From the NCBI GenBank assembly GCA_027531565.1, contig JAPZSB010000010.1, forward strand, positions 124,001 through 188,000: a DNA stretch of 64,000 bases, in the 5' to 3' direction. The position numbers and the translations under genes are program-made. Shown piece after piece: positions 38,463-46,689 of the stretch (position 1 is its first letter; each line of letters starts with the position of its first letter). The notes beneath the pieces are model-generated. The model was given only the letters and a program-made list of their open reading frames with translations, was not told the origin of the DNA and ran no database searches. Source of the stretch: Beijerinckiaceae bacterium. Its GTDB lineage: Bacteria; Pseudomonadota; Alphaproteobacteria; Rhizobiales; Beijerinckiaceae.

Positions 38463-39346
38463 CGGGAGTTTCCATGAGCGAGCCCAATCCGGCCTCCGCG
38501 CGAGGCACCGACCAGGATGCCGCGCCGGTTTTCGCAGCCGAGGAGCGCGTTCTCGGCATTCCGAAGAGCCGCTGGCCGGGCATCATCGCGCCGCTGGTCA
38601 TGGGGGCGATCTTCCTCGGCCTGTGGGAGGGCATCGTCCGCTATCGCGGCATTCCCGCCTATATCCTGCCGGGGCCGGTGGAGATTCTCAAAACGCTCGG
38701 CACCGACTGGCCGACGCTGTCGATCGCGCTCTGGGTGACCTTGCGGATCACCTTCGCCGCGCTGATCGCGGCCGTCTCGGTCGGCGTCTCGCTGGCCATT
38801 CTCTTCACCCAGTCGAAATGGCTGGAACGGTCGCTGCTGCCCTATGCCGTGATCCTGCAGGTGACGCCGGTCGTCGCCATCGCGCCGCTGATCATCATCT
38901 GGGTGGGGGACGTCAACCTGTCGTTGCTGATCTGTGCCTGGCTGGTGGCGTTCTTCCCGATCCTGTCGAACACGATCCTCGGGCTCAACTCGGCCGACCA
39001 CAATCTCGTGGCGTTGTTCCAGCTCTATGGCGCCAGCCGCTGGCAGACGATGCGCTACCTGCGCCTGCCGGCCTCGCTGCCCTATTTCCTCGGCGGGCTC
39101 AAGATTTCCGGCGGCCTCGCGCTGATCGGTGCCGTGGTGGCGGAATTCGTGGCCGGCACCGGCGGTTCGGCCTCGGGCCTCGCCTACCGGATCCTCGAAA
39201 GCGGCTACCAGCTCAAGATTCCGCGGATGTTTGCCGCCCTGCTCATGATCTCGATCTCCGGCATCGCGATCTTCCTGGCCACCAGCTATCTCTCGCACCG
39301 GTTGCTGCATCGGTGGCATGAAAGCGCGGTCCGCCGCGAAAGCTGA
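38459..39346 (+). CDS. ABC transporter permease (SsuC/TauC-like)
   Basis: 295-residue permease with six hydrophobic segments and a BPD_transp_1 domain. The conserved EAA-type loop facing the ATPase is LFQLYGASRWQTMRYLRLPASLPYFL. The first about 35 residues are hydrophilic. ATG 38459 overlaps the ATPase stop (ATGA). ATG 38474 with GGGAG before it is an equally good start. It completes the NMT1/THI5-like importer. Confidence 0.9.
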   Translation: MTGVSMSEPNPASARGTDQDAAPVFAAEERVLGIPKSRWPGIIAPLVMGAIFLGLWEGIVRYRGIPAYILPGPVEILKTLGTDWPTLSIALWVTLRITFAALIAAVSVGVSLAILFTQSKWLERSLLPYAVILQVTPVVAIAPLIIIWVGDVNLSLLICAWLVAFFPILSNTILGLNSADHNLVALFQLYGASRWQTMRYLRLPASLPYFLGGLKISGGLALIGAVVAEFVAGTGGSASGLAYRILESGYQLKIPRMFAALLMISISGIAIFLATSYLSHRLLHRWHESAVRRES

Positions 39347-39417
39347 CAGGCCGGGGTATCGGGGGCCGCGCGAATCTCTACGATGGTCCCGTCAACCGGG
39401 AGAACAGGCGGGGCAGC

Positions 39418-41217
39418 GTGGCCGGCAGCATCAATATCGCAGCCTACAGCGACGCACTGGTCGTGCTCGGCACGGCCGGGGTTGTCGTGCCGCTGGTGCG
39501 CCGGTCCGGCGTGTCACCGGTGCTTGGCTATCTCGGCGCCGGAGCGGTGCTCGGGCCGCTCGGGCTCGGCACGTTCGTCAAGGACATCCCGCTTCTTTAC
39601 TGGCTGACGGTGGTCGACGCGAAGAACGTGTCGGCCATTGCCGATCTCGGGATCGTCTTCCTGCTTTTCCTGATCGGGCTGGAAATGTCGTTCCAGCGCC
39701 TGACGAAGATGCGCCGGCTCGTCCTCGGGCTCGGCCTGTCTCAGGTGCTGCTGACGACGACGATCTTCGCCTGGCTGGCCCATATGCTCGGTGCGGGGCC
39801 GACGCCCGCGCTCGTGATCGGCATGGCGCTGGCGCTGTCCTCCACCGCCATCGTGATCGAGCTGCTCTCCGGGCAGGGGCGCCTGAATACCGGCCTCGGC
39901 CGTGCGAGCTTCTCGGTGCTTCTCGCCCAGGATCTCGCGGTTGTGCCGATCCTGCTGTTCGTGTCCATGGCCACCGGCGGGGAGGGCAGCGGCAGCCTTT
40001 CCGGGAAGATCGGGCTCGCGCTGCTTCAGACGGCGGTAGCGCTGACCGCGATTGTCGTGCTCGGCCGGCTGTTCCTGCGGCCGCTTTTCCGCATGGTGGC
40101 CAGCCAGCAATCGAACGAGCTGTTCGTGGCGACCATTCTGTTCGTCATCGTGGCGACCGGCGTGGTGGCGGCCTCGGCGGGCCTCTCTATGGCGCTGGGG
40201 GCCTTCGTCGCCGGTCTGCTCCTTTCGGAAACCGAGTATCGCCGGGCGATCGAGGGGATCGTGGCGCCGTTCAAGGGCCTGCTGCTCGGCATCTTCTTCT
40301 TCACCGTCGGCATGACGATCGATATCCGCGAGATCGTCCGGGATCCGATCCTGCTGCTGGTGGCGGTGGTCGGCCTGATCGCCATCAAGACCGCGATCAT
40401 CCTTCTGCTTTGCCGGCTGTTCTCACTGTCCTGGCCGATTTCGCTGGAGGCGGCGCTGCTGCTGAGTGCCGGCGGCGAATTCGCCTTCGTGGTGATCGAT
40501 ACGGCGGTGAGCGGGCAGGTCATGCCGCAGCCGGTTGCCAGCTTCTGGCTGGCGGTGACGGCGCTGACCATGGCGCTCCTGCCCGGCCTTGCCGCCATCG
40601 GAAAGCGGATCGATGCCTGGGCTGATGCGCAGAAACCGTCGGATCCGGAACTCGAGATCCGGCCGGCAAGCACCGGCAGCCATGCGATCGTCGTCGGCCA
40701 TGGCCGGGTGGGGCAGGTGGTCTGCGCGCTGCTGCGCCGGCACAAGGTGCCATTCATCGTCACCGACAGCGATGCCGGGGCGGTGGGGCGCGACCGCCGC
40801 GCCGGTGTCGATGTCTATTACGGCGATGCGTCAAGCCCGGCCTTCCTTGACAGCTGCGGCATCCGCGAGGCGACGGGGGTGATCATCACCATCCATACGC
40901 AGGCGACGATCGATCTCGTGGTCCAGCGGGTGAGGGCGGTTCGGCCCGATATCCCCATCATTTCCCGCGCCCGCGATGCGGCCCATGCGCGGCATCTCTA
41001 CAGCATCGGCGTGACCGATGCCGTGCCTGAAACCATCGAGGCCAGCCTGCAGCTCTCCGAAGCGTCACTGACCTGGCTTGGCGTGCCGACTGGCAAGGTG
41101 ATCGCCTCCATTCACGAGAAACGCGACGAATTCCGCCACGACATCCAGAGCGCGGCGCAGGAAGCCGGGCGCAGCGCCGTGCTGGGCATCAAGGCGAAGA
41201 GCGACAAGGCGGGGTAA
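39418..41217 (+). CDS. CPA2-family cation:proton antiporter with TrkA-N domain (KefB/KefC-like)
   Basis: 599 residues from GTG. The N-terminal about 390 residues form a CPA2 antiporter domain with about 12 hydrophobic segments: GYLGAGAVLGP, LALSSTAIVIELL, and the ion-site stretch VLLAQDLAVVPILL. A TrkA-N (RCK) domain follows from about 420, with AIVVGHGRVGQVVCALLRR as its NAD-binding motif. It probably exchanges K+ or Na+ for protons under nucleotide or thiol control. The Lys-rich glutathione-gating loop of KefC cannot be confirmed. It lies 71 bases after the ABC permease, likely under its own control. Confidence 0.88.
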   Translation: MAGSINIAAYSDALVVLGTAGVVVPLVRRSGVSPVLGYLGAGAVLGPLGLGTFVKDIPLLYWLTVVDAKNVSAIADLGIVFLLFLIGLEMSFQRLTKMRRLVLGLGLSQVLLTTTIFAWLAHMLGAGPTPALVIGMALALSSTAIVIELLSGQGRLNTGLGRASFSVLLAQDLAVVPILLFVSMATGGEGSGSLSGKIGLALLQTAVALTAIVVLGRLFLRPLFRMVASQQSNELFVATILFVIVATGVVAASAGLSMALGAFVAGLLLSETEYRRAIEGIVAPFKGLLLGIFFFTVGMTIDIREIVRDPILLLVAVVGLIAIKTAIILLLCRLFSLSWPISLEAALLLSAGGEFAFVVIDTAVSGQVMPQPVASFWLAVTALTMALLPGLAAIGKRIDAWADAQKPSDPELEIRPASTGSHAIVVGHGRVGQVVCALLRRHKVPFIVTDSDAGAVGRDRRAGVDVYYGDASSPAFLDSCGIREATGVIITIHTQATIDLVVQRVRAVRPDIPIISRARDAAHARHLYSIGVTDAVPETIEASLQLSEASLTWLGVPTGKVIASIHEKRDEFRHDIQSAAQEAGRSAVLGIKAKSDKAG

Positions 41218-41237
41218 GGGGTAGTTGCGGCGAGTGG

Positions 41238-41254
41238 TGGATGGAATCCATCCA
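41238..41254 (+). repeat. 8-bp inverted repeat after the antiporter gene
   Basis: TGGATGGA-A-TCCATCCA begins 21 bases after the antiporter stop. No T-run follows directly. A second small stem (CAAGT / ACTTG) with T-rich sequence downstream lies at about 41275-41310 and may help end the transcript. Confidence 0.4.
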
Positions 41255-41276
41255 GTCTTGTCGAAGAGACGGTGAC

Positions 41277-41600
41277 AAGTTTACTACTTGGTGGTTTTTG
41301 GTTTTTTGCCAAAGATGGCGATTATCAGAAGCATCGCAGGTATAGGTAACGTCACGGGTGCCGAGATGGCAATATAAAAGATAGCCGGATACTTTCTTGA
41401 CAACGCAGTATATATAGATTCAATTTTGCTTTCAACGTGACCATACGCCATTACATCAATGTAAAAGCAAGATATAATTGTCAAGACAATGAGAGAAAGC
41501 AGGCAAATCCATATAGTTCTTTTAATTTTTTCGTTTTTCAACATTCTTCCATCGCGAATAAATTCTGACTTTCCAAGTTTTTGATTAGGCCGACTGGAAG
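41277..41600. other. AT-rich patch flanking tRNA-Ser (possible integration remnant)
   Basis: This stretch drops to about 35% GC, where the window is otherwise clearly high-GC. It abuts the 3' side of a tRNA-Ser gene, a common target of integrating elements. No integrase, transposase or long direct repeat is seen. It holds one small ORF. Confidence 0.5.
41284..41544 (-). CDS. Small hypothetical membrane protein, AT-rich gene
   Basis: 86 residues with two predicted membrane segments (about 9-32, WICLLSLIVLTIISCFYIDV, and about 56-78, FYIAISAPVTLPIPAMLLII) and a Lys-rich tail. I do not recognise the family. GC content is about 35%, with AAA-rich codons unlike the neighbours, which points to horizontal origin. 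GGAAGA is very close to the ATG, so the start is uncertain. It may be a small inner-membrane protein from a lost mobile element. It could also be a chance ORF, since it lies in AT-rich DNA where stops are frequent. Confidence 0.5.
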   Translation of the reverse strand: MLKNEKIKRTIWICLLSLIVLTIISCFYIDVMAYGHVESKIESIYTALSRKYPAIFYIAISAPVTLPIPAMLLIIAIFGKKPKTTK

Positions 41601-41613
41601 CGCTCGGTCATTC

Positions 41614-41703
41614 TGGCGGATGGGGTGAGATTCGAACTCACGGTAGGCTTGCACCTACGGCGGTTTTCAAGACCGCTGCCTTAAACCACTCGGCCACCCA
41701 TCC
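41614..41703 (-). tRNA. tRNA-Ser (anticodon UGA)
   Basis: 90 bases including encoded CCA. The acceptor stem GGATGGG pairs with CCCATCC. The anticodon loop CTTGAAA carries TGA, reading UCA/UCG codons. A long variable arm (GTAGGTGCAAGCCTAC) is typical of class II tRNA-Ser. The T-arm has GTTCGAATC. The discriminator is G. Confidence 0.97.
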
Positions 41704-41862
41704 ATGCGCAAGGGAATGCCTGTTTCGGCGGGTCGAGGCAAGAGCCTGATCAAAAGACCCTGATCGCAGGCTTCCGCCATGGCTGCGAAAAATTACGGGC
41801 CGGGGTGAACCGCTGCCGCAGCCTCCTGCGTAACTGGATCGGGGCAGACAAGGAGGTTGTTG

Positions 41863-42252
41863 ATGCGGCTGGTACTGGGTTGTCTGGCAGGCTTCATGAC
41901 ATTCGGCATGGCGGTCGCGAACGAGCGCGGTCCGATGACCGGCGAGCAGATCCGCGAGGCCATCACGGCGAATCGCGTCTATCTGGCGACGCCTCTCGGC
42001 GGCGAGCTGCCGATGAATTACCGGCCCGGCGGGCGTGTGGATGCCTCGGGCGAGGCGATCGGCCTGGCGCGGTTCTTCAAGCCGCAGGATTCGGGCCGCT
42101 GGTGGATCAACAACAACCAGCTCTGCCAGCAATGGCAGGAATGGTACAAGGGCCAGCGCATGTGCTTCACGCTCGAGCGCGTCGGGGCCAACCAGCTGAT
42201 CTGGCGCCGGGATAACGGCGAGAGCGGCAAGGCCCGGCTTGCGCCGAATTAA
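41863..42252 (+). CDS. Hypothetical periplasmic protein, Trp-rich
   Basis: 129 residues from ATG 41863; AGGAGG at 41851-41856 lies 6 bases upstream, an ideal site. The signal peptide is MRLVLGCLAGFMTFGMAVA. The mature part begins with MTGEQIREAITANRVYLATPLGG and has two Cys in QLCQQWQEWYKGQRMCF that could form a disulfide. A Trp/Gly-rich half (GRWWIN, LIWRRDNGESG) suggests a small beta-barrel. I do not recognise a named family. A small secreted protein of similar design is common in alphaproteobacteria, but its function is unknown. Confidence 0.7.
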   Translation: MRLVLGCLAGFMTFGMAVANERGPMTGEQIREAITANRVYLATPLGGELPMNYRPGGRVDASGEAIGLARFFKPQDSGRWWINNNQLCQQWQEWYKGQRMCFTLERVGANQLIWRRDNGESGKARLAPN

Positions 42253-42403
42253 CGATTTCGAAAGTCTGGCCCGGGGCTGTGCTTGACCCGGGCGCCACTC
42301 GCCTTTAACCCGCCTTATTCTGGGTTTTGTGTTGCCAGAACGGTTCACATTCTCGTGACTCGGGGGAAGGTTTCCTAACTTTCCCGGTTTGGGTGGGGGG
42401 CAT

Positions 42404-43513
42404 ATGCCGGTTCGGAACGAAAGCAGGGCGTCGGGCCCGGGCAAGCATGGCCGTTCGGTGTCGATCATGACGCGGATCGCCGGCGTTTCCGCCCTTGCGC
42501 TTCTGGCTGCGAATTGCGCCAACCAGCCCACAGGCCCCGGTCGCCAGCATACCTCCAAGGAAATCGGGGCGTTTTCCCATCCGAAATATGGCAAGGCCAG
42601 CCCGCGTGTGGTGGGGCTGGACGACGATGCGCCGAAGGGCGGCGGACGCTACCAGGTCGGCCGGCCCTACACGGTGGCCGGGCGCCGTTACGTGCCGCGC
42701 GAGAAGCCGGAAGGCTACAGCGTGACCGGCCTCGCAAGCTGGTATGGCATCGCCTTCCATGGCCGCAAAACGGCAAATGGCGAAGTCTATGATCGCAACT
42801 CGATTTCCGCCGCGCATCCCACCATGCCGCTGCCCAGCTATGCGCGGGTGACCAACCTCGCCAACAACCATTCGATCATCGTGCGCGTGAATGATCGCGG
42901 GCCCTATCATGCCGGCCGCGTGGTTGATCTGTCGGAAAAGACCGCCAATCTCCTGCAGTTCCGCCATATCGGCACGGCGCGGGTGAAGGTGGATTATCTC
43001 GGCCCGGCCGGCCTCGCCGGATCGGACGATACACGGCTGATCGCCTCGCTTTCGACCAACGGCCCGGCGCGTGCACCGGCCGGCGGCACCTCGACCACGA
43101 TGGTGGCCTCGATCGAGCCGGTGGCCACGGCCCGTCCGCAACGGAATTCGTCCCTGCTGTCCTTCACGTCGCAGCAGGAAGACAGCACGGTGCCGCTCTC
43201 GCGCGCTGCAGCGCCGCAGGAGCCGGCCGTCCTGACGCAGACACGGTTCACGCCGGTGGTCGATGCGCCGCTGCCGCCGGCGCGGCCGTTCGATCTCGAT
43301 ACGATCGGCGGGGCAGCGAGCCCTGTCGTGCCGGGTTCGCTGCCGGCTGCGGGCTCGCAGCGCCTGAGCGGCGCTCCGTTGCCGCCCGCGCGGCCGACCG
43401 ACCTGTCCTTCGTGTCGATGGAGGGCGGATTCTCGCGCTTCGGCGCCGGGCATCCATTCAGCCAGTTCGACCGGTTCGACACGCTCCAGCCCTCGCGCGG
43501 CGCTTCGCGCTGA
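42404..43513 (+). CDS. rlpA: RlpA-like septal ring protein (lytic transglycosylase family)
   Basis: RlpA cuts naked glycan strands at the septum. The protein is 369 residues from ATG 42404. The double-psi beta-barrel is at about 110-200: GLASWYGIAFHGRKTANGE and IVRVNDRGPYHAGRVVDLS hold the Asp expected at the active site. The N-terminus has a hydrophobic run and a Cys (LAANCAN), but the residue before Cys is Asn, not Gly/Ala/Ser, so the lipobox is atypical. The C-terminal 160 residues are Pro/Ala-rich and disordered. The SPOR domain usually found in RlpA is not seen. Confidence 0.82.
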   Translation: MPVRNESRASGPGKHGRSVSIMTRIAGVSALALLAANCANQPTGPGRQHTSKEIGAFSHPKYGKASPRVVGLDDDAPKGGGRYQVGRPYTVAGRRYVPREKPEGYSVTGLASWYGIAFHGRKTANGEVYDRNSISAAHPTMPLPSYARVTNLANNHSIIVRVNDRGPYHAGRVVDLSEKTANLLQFRHIGTARVKVDYLGPAGLAGSDDTRLIASLSTNGPARAPAGGTSTTMVASIEPVATARPQRNSSLLSFTSQQEDSTVPLSRAAAPQEPAVLTQTRFTPVVDAPLPPARPFDLDTIGGAASPVVPGSLPAAGSQRLSGAPLPPARPTDLSFVSMEGGFSRFGAGHPFSQFDRFDTLQPSRGASR

Positions 43514-43519
43514 CTTTCC

Positions 43520-43537
43520 CCGGCGGAAAGCCGCCGG
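43520..43537 (+). terminator. GC hairpin after rlpA
   Basis: CCGGCGG-AAAG-CCGCCGG, a perfect 7-bp stem just after the rlpA stop. No T-run follows, so it may be a Rho-assisted terminator or a 3'-end stabiliser. Confidence 0.45.
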
Positions 43538-43605
43538 ACCGGCCTCCATGGTTTGACCTTGCTGCCTCGCTTTGGCATCAAGAGGGCGGGAGGCCCCACC
43601 GGCAG

Positions 43606-44889
43606 ATGGTCAGGCGTTTTCGGAACTGGGTGATCGGCTTCGCTGCCATCGCGGCGGGCCTGCTGCCTCTTGCCGCGCAGGAACGCGCCGCGCCGTTCGA
43701 AACCGCGGCCAAGCAGGCCTTCCTTTTCGACCATTCCAGCCGGGCCGTGCTGTTCGAGCGCGAGGCCGACCGCAGGATCGCGCCGGCCAGCCTCGCCAAG
43801 CTGATGACGGTGGCGATCGTCTTCCGCGAGATCAAGGAAGGCCGGCTGAAGGCCGAGGATGACATGGTCGTCTCGGTCGATGCCTGGCGGCGGGGCGGGG
43901 CGGTTTCGGGCAATCCGAACATGCTGCTGACGCCGAACCGGGTGATCAAGGTCGGGGAATTGCTCACCGGGCTGATCGTCGGCGGGGCCAACGACGCCGC
44001 CATCACGCTGGCACAGGGCATTGCCGGGCAGGAACCGCGATTCGTCGAGCTGATGAATGCGCAGGCGCAGAGCCTCGGCATGCGGAACTCCGTGTTCCAG
44101 AATGCCACCGGCTATGCCGCGGAAGGACAGGTTGCCACGCTGCGCGATCTCGTGACGCTGGCAGCACATCTGATCGACGCCTATCCCGATCTGTATCCGA
44201 TTTTCGCCCAACGCGATTTCGCGCTCGGACGCGGGCGACAGGTCAGCCGCAACCCTCTGCTGCCGATGGAGATCGGAGCGGATGGCCTCGCCACCGGCTT
44301 CCTGCCGGAGACCGGGCAGGCGATCGTCGGTTCGGCGGTGCAGGATGGCCGCCGCCTGATTGTCGCCATGGCCGGGCTGGAGAGCGTGCAGGAACGCTCT
44401 CTCGAGGCCCGCAAGATGCTGGAATGGGGGTTCCGCCGCTTCGAGATCCGGACGCTGTTCCCGCAGGGAACGCGGATCGGCGACGTCTCGGTCTATGGCG
44501 GCGAGCGCAGTTCGGTGCCGGTCCAGACCGCGCGCGAGGTCCGGCTGCCGTTGCTGCGCGGCACGAATGACGGCACGCAGCTCCGCCTCGTCTATCGCGG
44601 GCCGCTGCCGGCCCCGGTCGAGCCCGGCCGCGAGGTGGCCCGGCTGGAGATCCTGATCGATGGACGGCTGATCCAGTCCGCGCCGCTGGTGGCTGCCGAA
44701 AGGGTGGGGCCCGGCGGCGTGGTGGACCGTGCCCGGGATGCGGCGCTGGAAATCTCGCGGCAGGTGGCGCGGAATGGTATCGGCTGGGTCGTCGCGCAGT
44801 TCGGCTGGCGCAAGAAGCCGGACGTGCCGCCGCCACCGGCCCCTTCGGCACCGGCGACAACAGGCTCCACCGGAACGCGCGTACCATGA
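43606..44889 (+). CDS. D-alanyl-D-alanine carboxypeptidase homologue with altered catalytic motifs
   Basis: 427 residues of the DacA/DacC/DacF type (PBP5 family, S11). A signal-like hydrophobic run (about 8-22) precedes the fold. The SxxK motif is intact (S62-LA-K65). The SxN motif is changed to G127-A-N129, and KTG is changed to A229-T-G231 (GADGLATGF). A C-terminal beta-rich domain (about 270-360) and a Pro-rich end are present. With two of three motifs changed, normal peptidase activity is doubtful, though a beta-lactam or regulatory function cannot be excluded. GGGAGG precedes the start. Its stop overlaps the tmk ATG (ATGA). Confidence 0.85.
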   Translation: MVRRFRNWVIGFAAIAAGLLPLAAQERAAPFETAAKQAFLFDHSSRAVLFEREADRRIAPASLAKLMTVAIVFREIKEGRLKAEDDMVVSVDAWRRGGAVSGNPNMLLTPNRVIKVGELLTGLIVGGANDAAITLAQGIAGQEPRFVELMNAQAQSLGMRNSVFQNATGYAAEGQVATLRDLVTLAAHLIDAYPDLYPIFAQRDFALGRGRQVSRNPLLPMEIGADGLATGFLPETGQAIVGSAVQDGRRLIVAMAGLESVQERSLEARKMLEWGFRRFEIRTLFPQGTRIGDVSVYGGERSSVPVQTAREVRLPLLRGTNDGTQLRLVYRGPLPAPVEPGREVARLEILIDGRLIQSAPLVAAERVGPGGVVDRARDAALEISRQVARNGIGWVVAQFGWRKKPDVPPPPAPSAPATTGSTGTRVP

Positions 44890-45530
44890 TCGATCCGGGA
44901 TACTTCATTACGTTCGAGGGCGGCGAGGGCGCAGGCAAGTCGACGCAGATCCGCCTGCTGGCGGAGACCCTCCGCGCGGCAGGCCACGAGGTTGTCGTCA
45001 CGCGCGAGCCGGGTGGCACGCCGCTGGCGGAGGCGATCCGGGGCCTGCTCCTCAATGCCGGCGATCCGCCCGACGCGATGACGCAGGCGCTGCTTTTCGC
45101 GGCCGCCAGGCACGACCATGTCACCCGGGTGATCCGCCCGGCCATGCGGGCGGGGCAGATCGTGCTCTGCGACCGGTTCACCGATTCCACCCGCGCCTAT
45201 CAGGGCGAAGCGGTGGCCGAGGATGCGCTGGAAGCGACGATCCTGCTCGGGACGGCCGGGCTGGTGCCGGACCTGACGCTGCTGCTCGACCTGTCGCCGG
45301 AAGCCGGGCTGGGCCGGGCGCGGCAGCGCGGGGCGGCCGGCGATGCCTTCGAGCGGGCGGATGCCACCTACCATACGCGGGTGCGCGAGCGGTTCCTGGC
45401 GCTGGCACGCCGCGAGCCGGACCGAATCCTCGTGGTCGAGGCCGACAGGCCGCCCGAGGTGGTAGCGGCCTCCATCCGCGCGCTGGTGGAAGCACATTCC
45501 GCGATCGACCTTGCCGGGGCCGGCGCCTGA
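44886..45530 (+). CDS. tmk: Thymidylate kinase
   Basis: Tmk phosphorylates dTMP to dTDP. It is 214 residues. The P-loop is FEGGEGAGKSTQ at about 10-21. The DR motif is CDRFTDSTRAYQG, and the TREPGGTPL motif is near residue 40. It is coupled on both sides: 4-base overlap with the carboxypeptidase homologue and a 1-base overlap with holB (TGATG). The tmk-holB-metG-tatD order is standard. Confidence 0.96.
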   Translation: MIDPGYFITFEGGEGAGKSTQIRLLAETLRAAGHEVVVTREPGGTPLAEAIRGLLLNAGDPPDAMTQALLFAAARHDHVTRVIRPAMRAGQIVLCDRFTDSTRAYQGEAVAEDALEATILLGTAGLVPDLTLLLDLSPEAGLGRARQRGAAGDAFERADATYHTRVRERFLALARREPDRILVVEADRPPEVVAASIRALVEAHSAIDLAGAGA

Positions 45531-46621
45531 TGGTTCGCCCACCACACCTTTCCCTGCCGCGCCTTGCCCTGCCGCCGCCGGAGGTGCCGGAGATCGACCG
45601 GTCGGCTGACCTGCCGCATCCGCGCGCCATGCTCGGCCTTGTCGGCCACAAAGCCGCGGAGGCGGAGTTCCTGTCGCTCTACCGGGCCGGGACCTTGCAT
45701 CACGCCTTCCTGCTGACCGGGCCGGAGGGGATCGGCAAGGCGACCTTCGCCTATCGCGCCGCGCGGTTCCTGCTGGCGGAAAGCGAACGTGGCTCGGGCC
45801 TGTTCGGCGAGCCGCGCGATCTCGCGGTGGACGAGACCAGCCGGACGGCGCAGCTTGTCGCCAACGAGGCCCATCCCGATCTCGTGGTGTTGAAGCGGCG
45901 CTACCGGACGAAGGACAAGAAGTTCCCGACGGAGATCGGTGTCGAGGAGACACGCTCGGCACTCGGTCTGTTCTCCAAGACCGCGGCCTTCGGCGGCTGG
46001 CGGATCATCATCATCGATTCCGTCGATGACCTGAACGCCGCCAGCGCGAATGCCATTCTCAAGACGCTGGAGGAGCCGCCGGCCCGTGCGATGTTCCTGA
46101 TGGTGTCACACCAGCCCGAGCGGCTGCTGCCGACGATCCGCTCGCGATGCCGGGTGCTGCCCTTCCAGCCGCTGCCGGTGGCCGATCTCGCGGCCATGCT
46201 GCCGGAGTTGATTCCCGGCGCCACGCTCGATCCCGACATGGCGGATTGGGCGGAAGGTTCGGTCCGGCGCGCCCTGCGGCTGGCCGATCCGAAGCTGCGC
46301 GGCTTCCTGGCGCTGGTCGACAGCATCCTGCAGGCGCTGCCGAAGCGGCTCCATCGCGAGATCGACCAGCTGGCCGAGGCGGTGCGGGGCGCCGAGCAGG
46401 CCTTGCCCGACCTGCTGGAGCGGATCGAGCTCTGGCTTCATGCCCGCATCCGCGCGGCCCTTGCGACGGGCGATCTGGCGCCTGCGCAGGATCTCGCCGA
46501 GTTCTGGAGCCGGATGCAGGACAATGCCCGCCAGATGGAGGCGTTCAACCTCGACCGCCGTGCCTTCGTGATCACGCTGGTGGACGAGCTTTCGACGCTG
46601 GTTTCCGGCCGCGGGCGCTGA
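45530..46621 (+). CDS. holB: DNA polymerase III subunit delta'
   Basis: Delta' is a stiff part of the clamp loader. It is 363 residues from ATG 45530. A degenerate P-loop ([14 protein letters not shown]) is followed by HPDLVVLKR, then [14 protein letters not shown] and the conserved sensor region TIRSRCRVL. The usual Cys4 zinc module is not obvious in the N-terminal part, as in other alphaproteobacterial delta'. Start overlaps the tmk stop by 1 base. Confidence 0.93.
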   Translation: MVRPPHLSLPRLALPPPEVPEIDRSADLPHPRAMLGLVGHKAAEAEFLSLYRAGTLHHAFLLTGPEGIGKATFAYRAARFLLAESERGSGLFGEPRDLAVDETSRTAQLVANEAHPDLVVLKRRYRTKDKKFPTEIGVEETRSALGLFSKTAAFGGWRIIIIDSVDDLNAASANAILKTLEEPPARAMFLMVSHQPERLLPTIRSRCRVLPFQPLPVADLAAMLPELIPGATLDPDMADWAEGSVRRALRLADPKLRGFLALVDSILQALPKRLHREIDQLAEAVRGAEQALPDLLERIELWLHARIRAALATGDLAPAQDLAEFWSRMQDNARQMEAFNLDRRAFVITLVDELSTLVSGRGR

Positions 46622-46689
46622 TAGAGACAGGAAAGGCGCCGCGCGCGCCCGATTCCGGCAGGGCCTGTCGCGCCAGCCGGCAAGCCAGG

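Noticed and set aside
41230-41710. Attachment-site direct repeat between the antiporter 3' side and tRNA-Ser
   Set aside because: Only a 7-base match (CCATCCA) is shared; too short to count.
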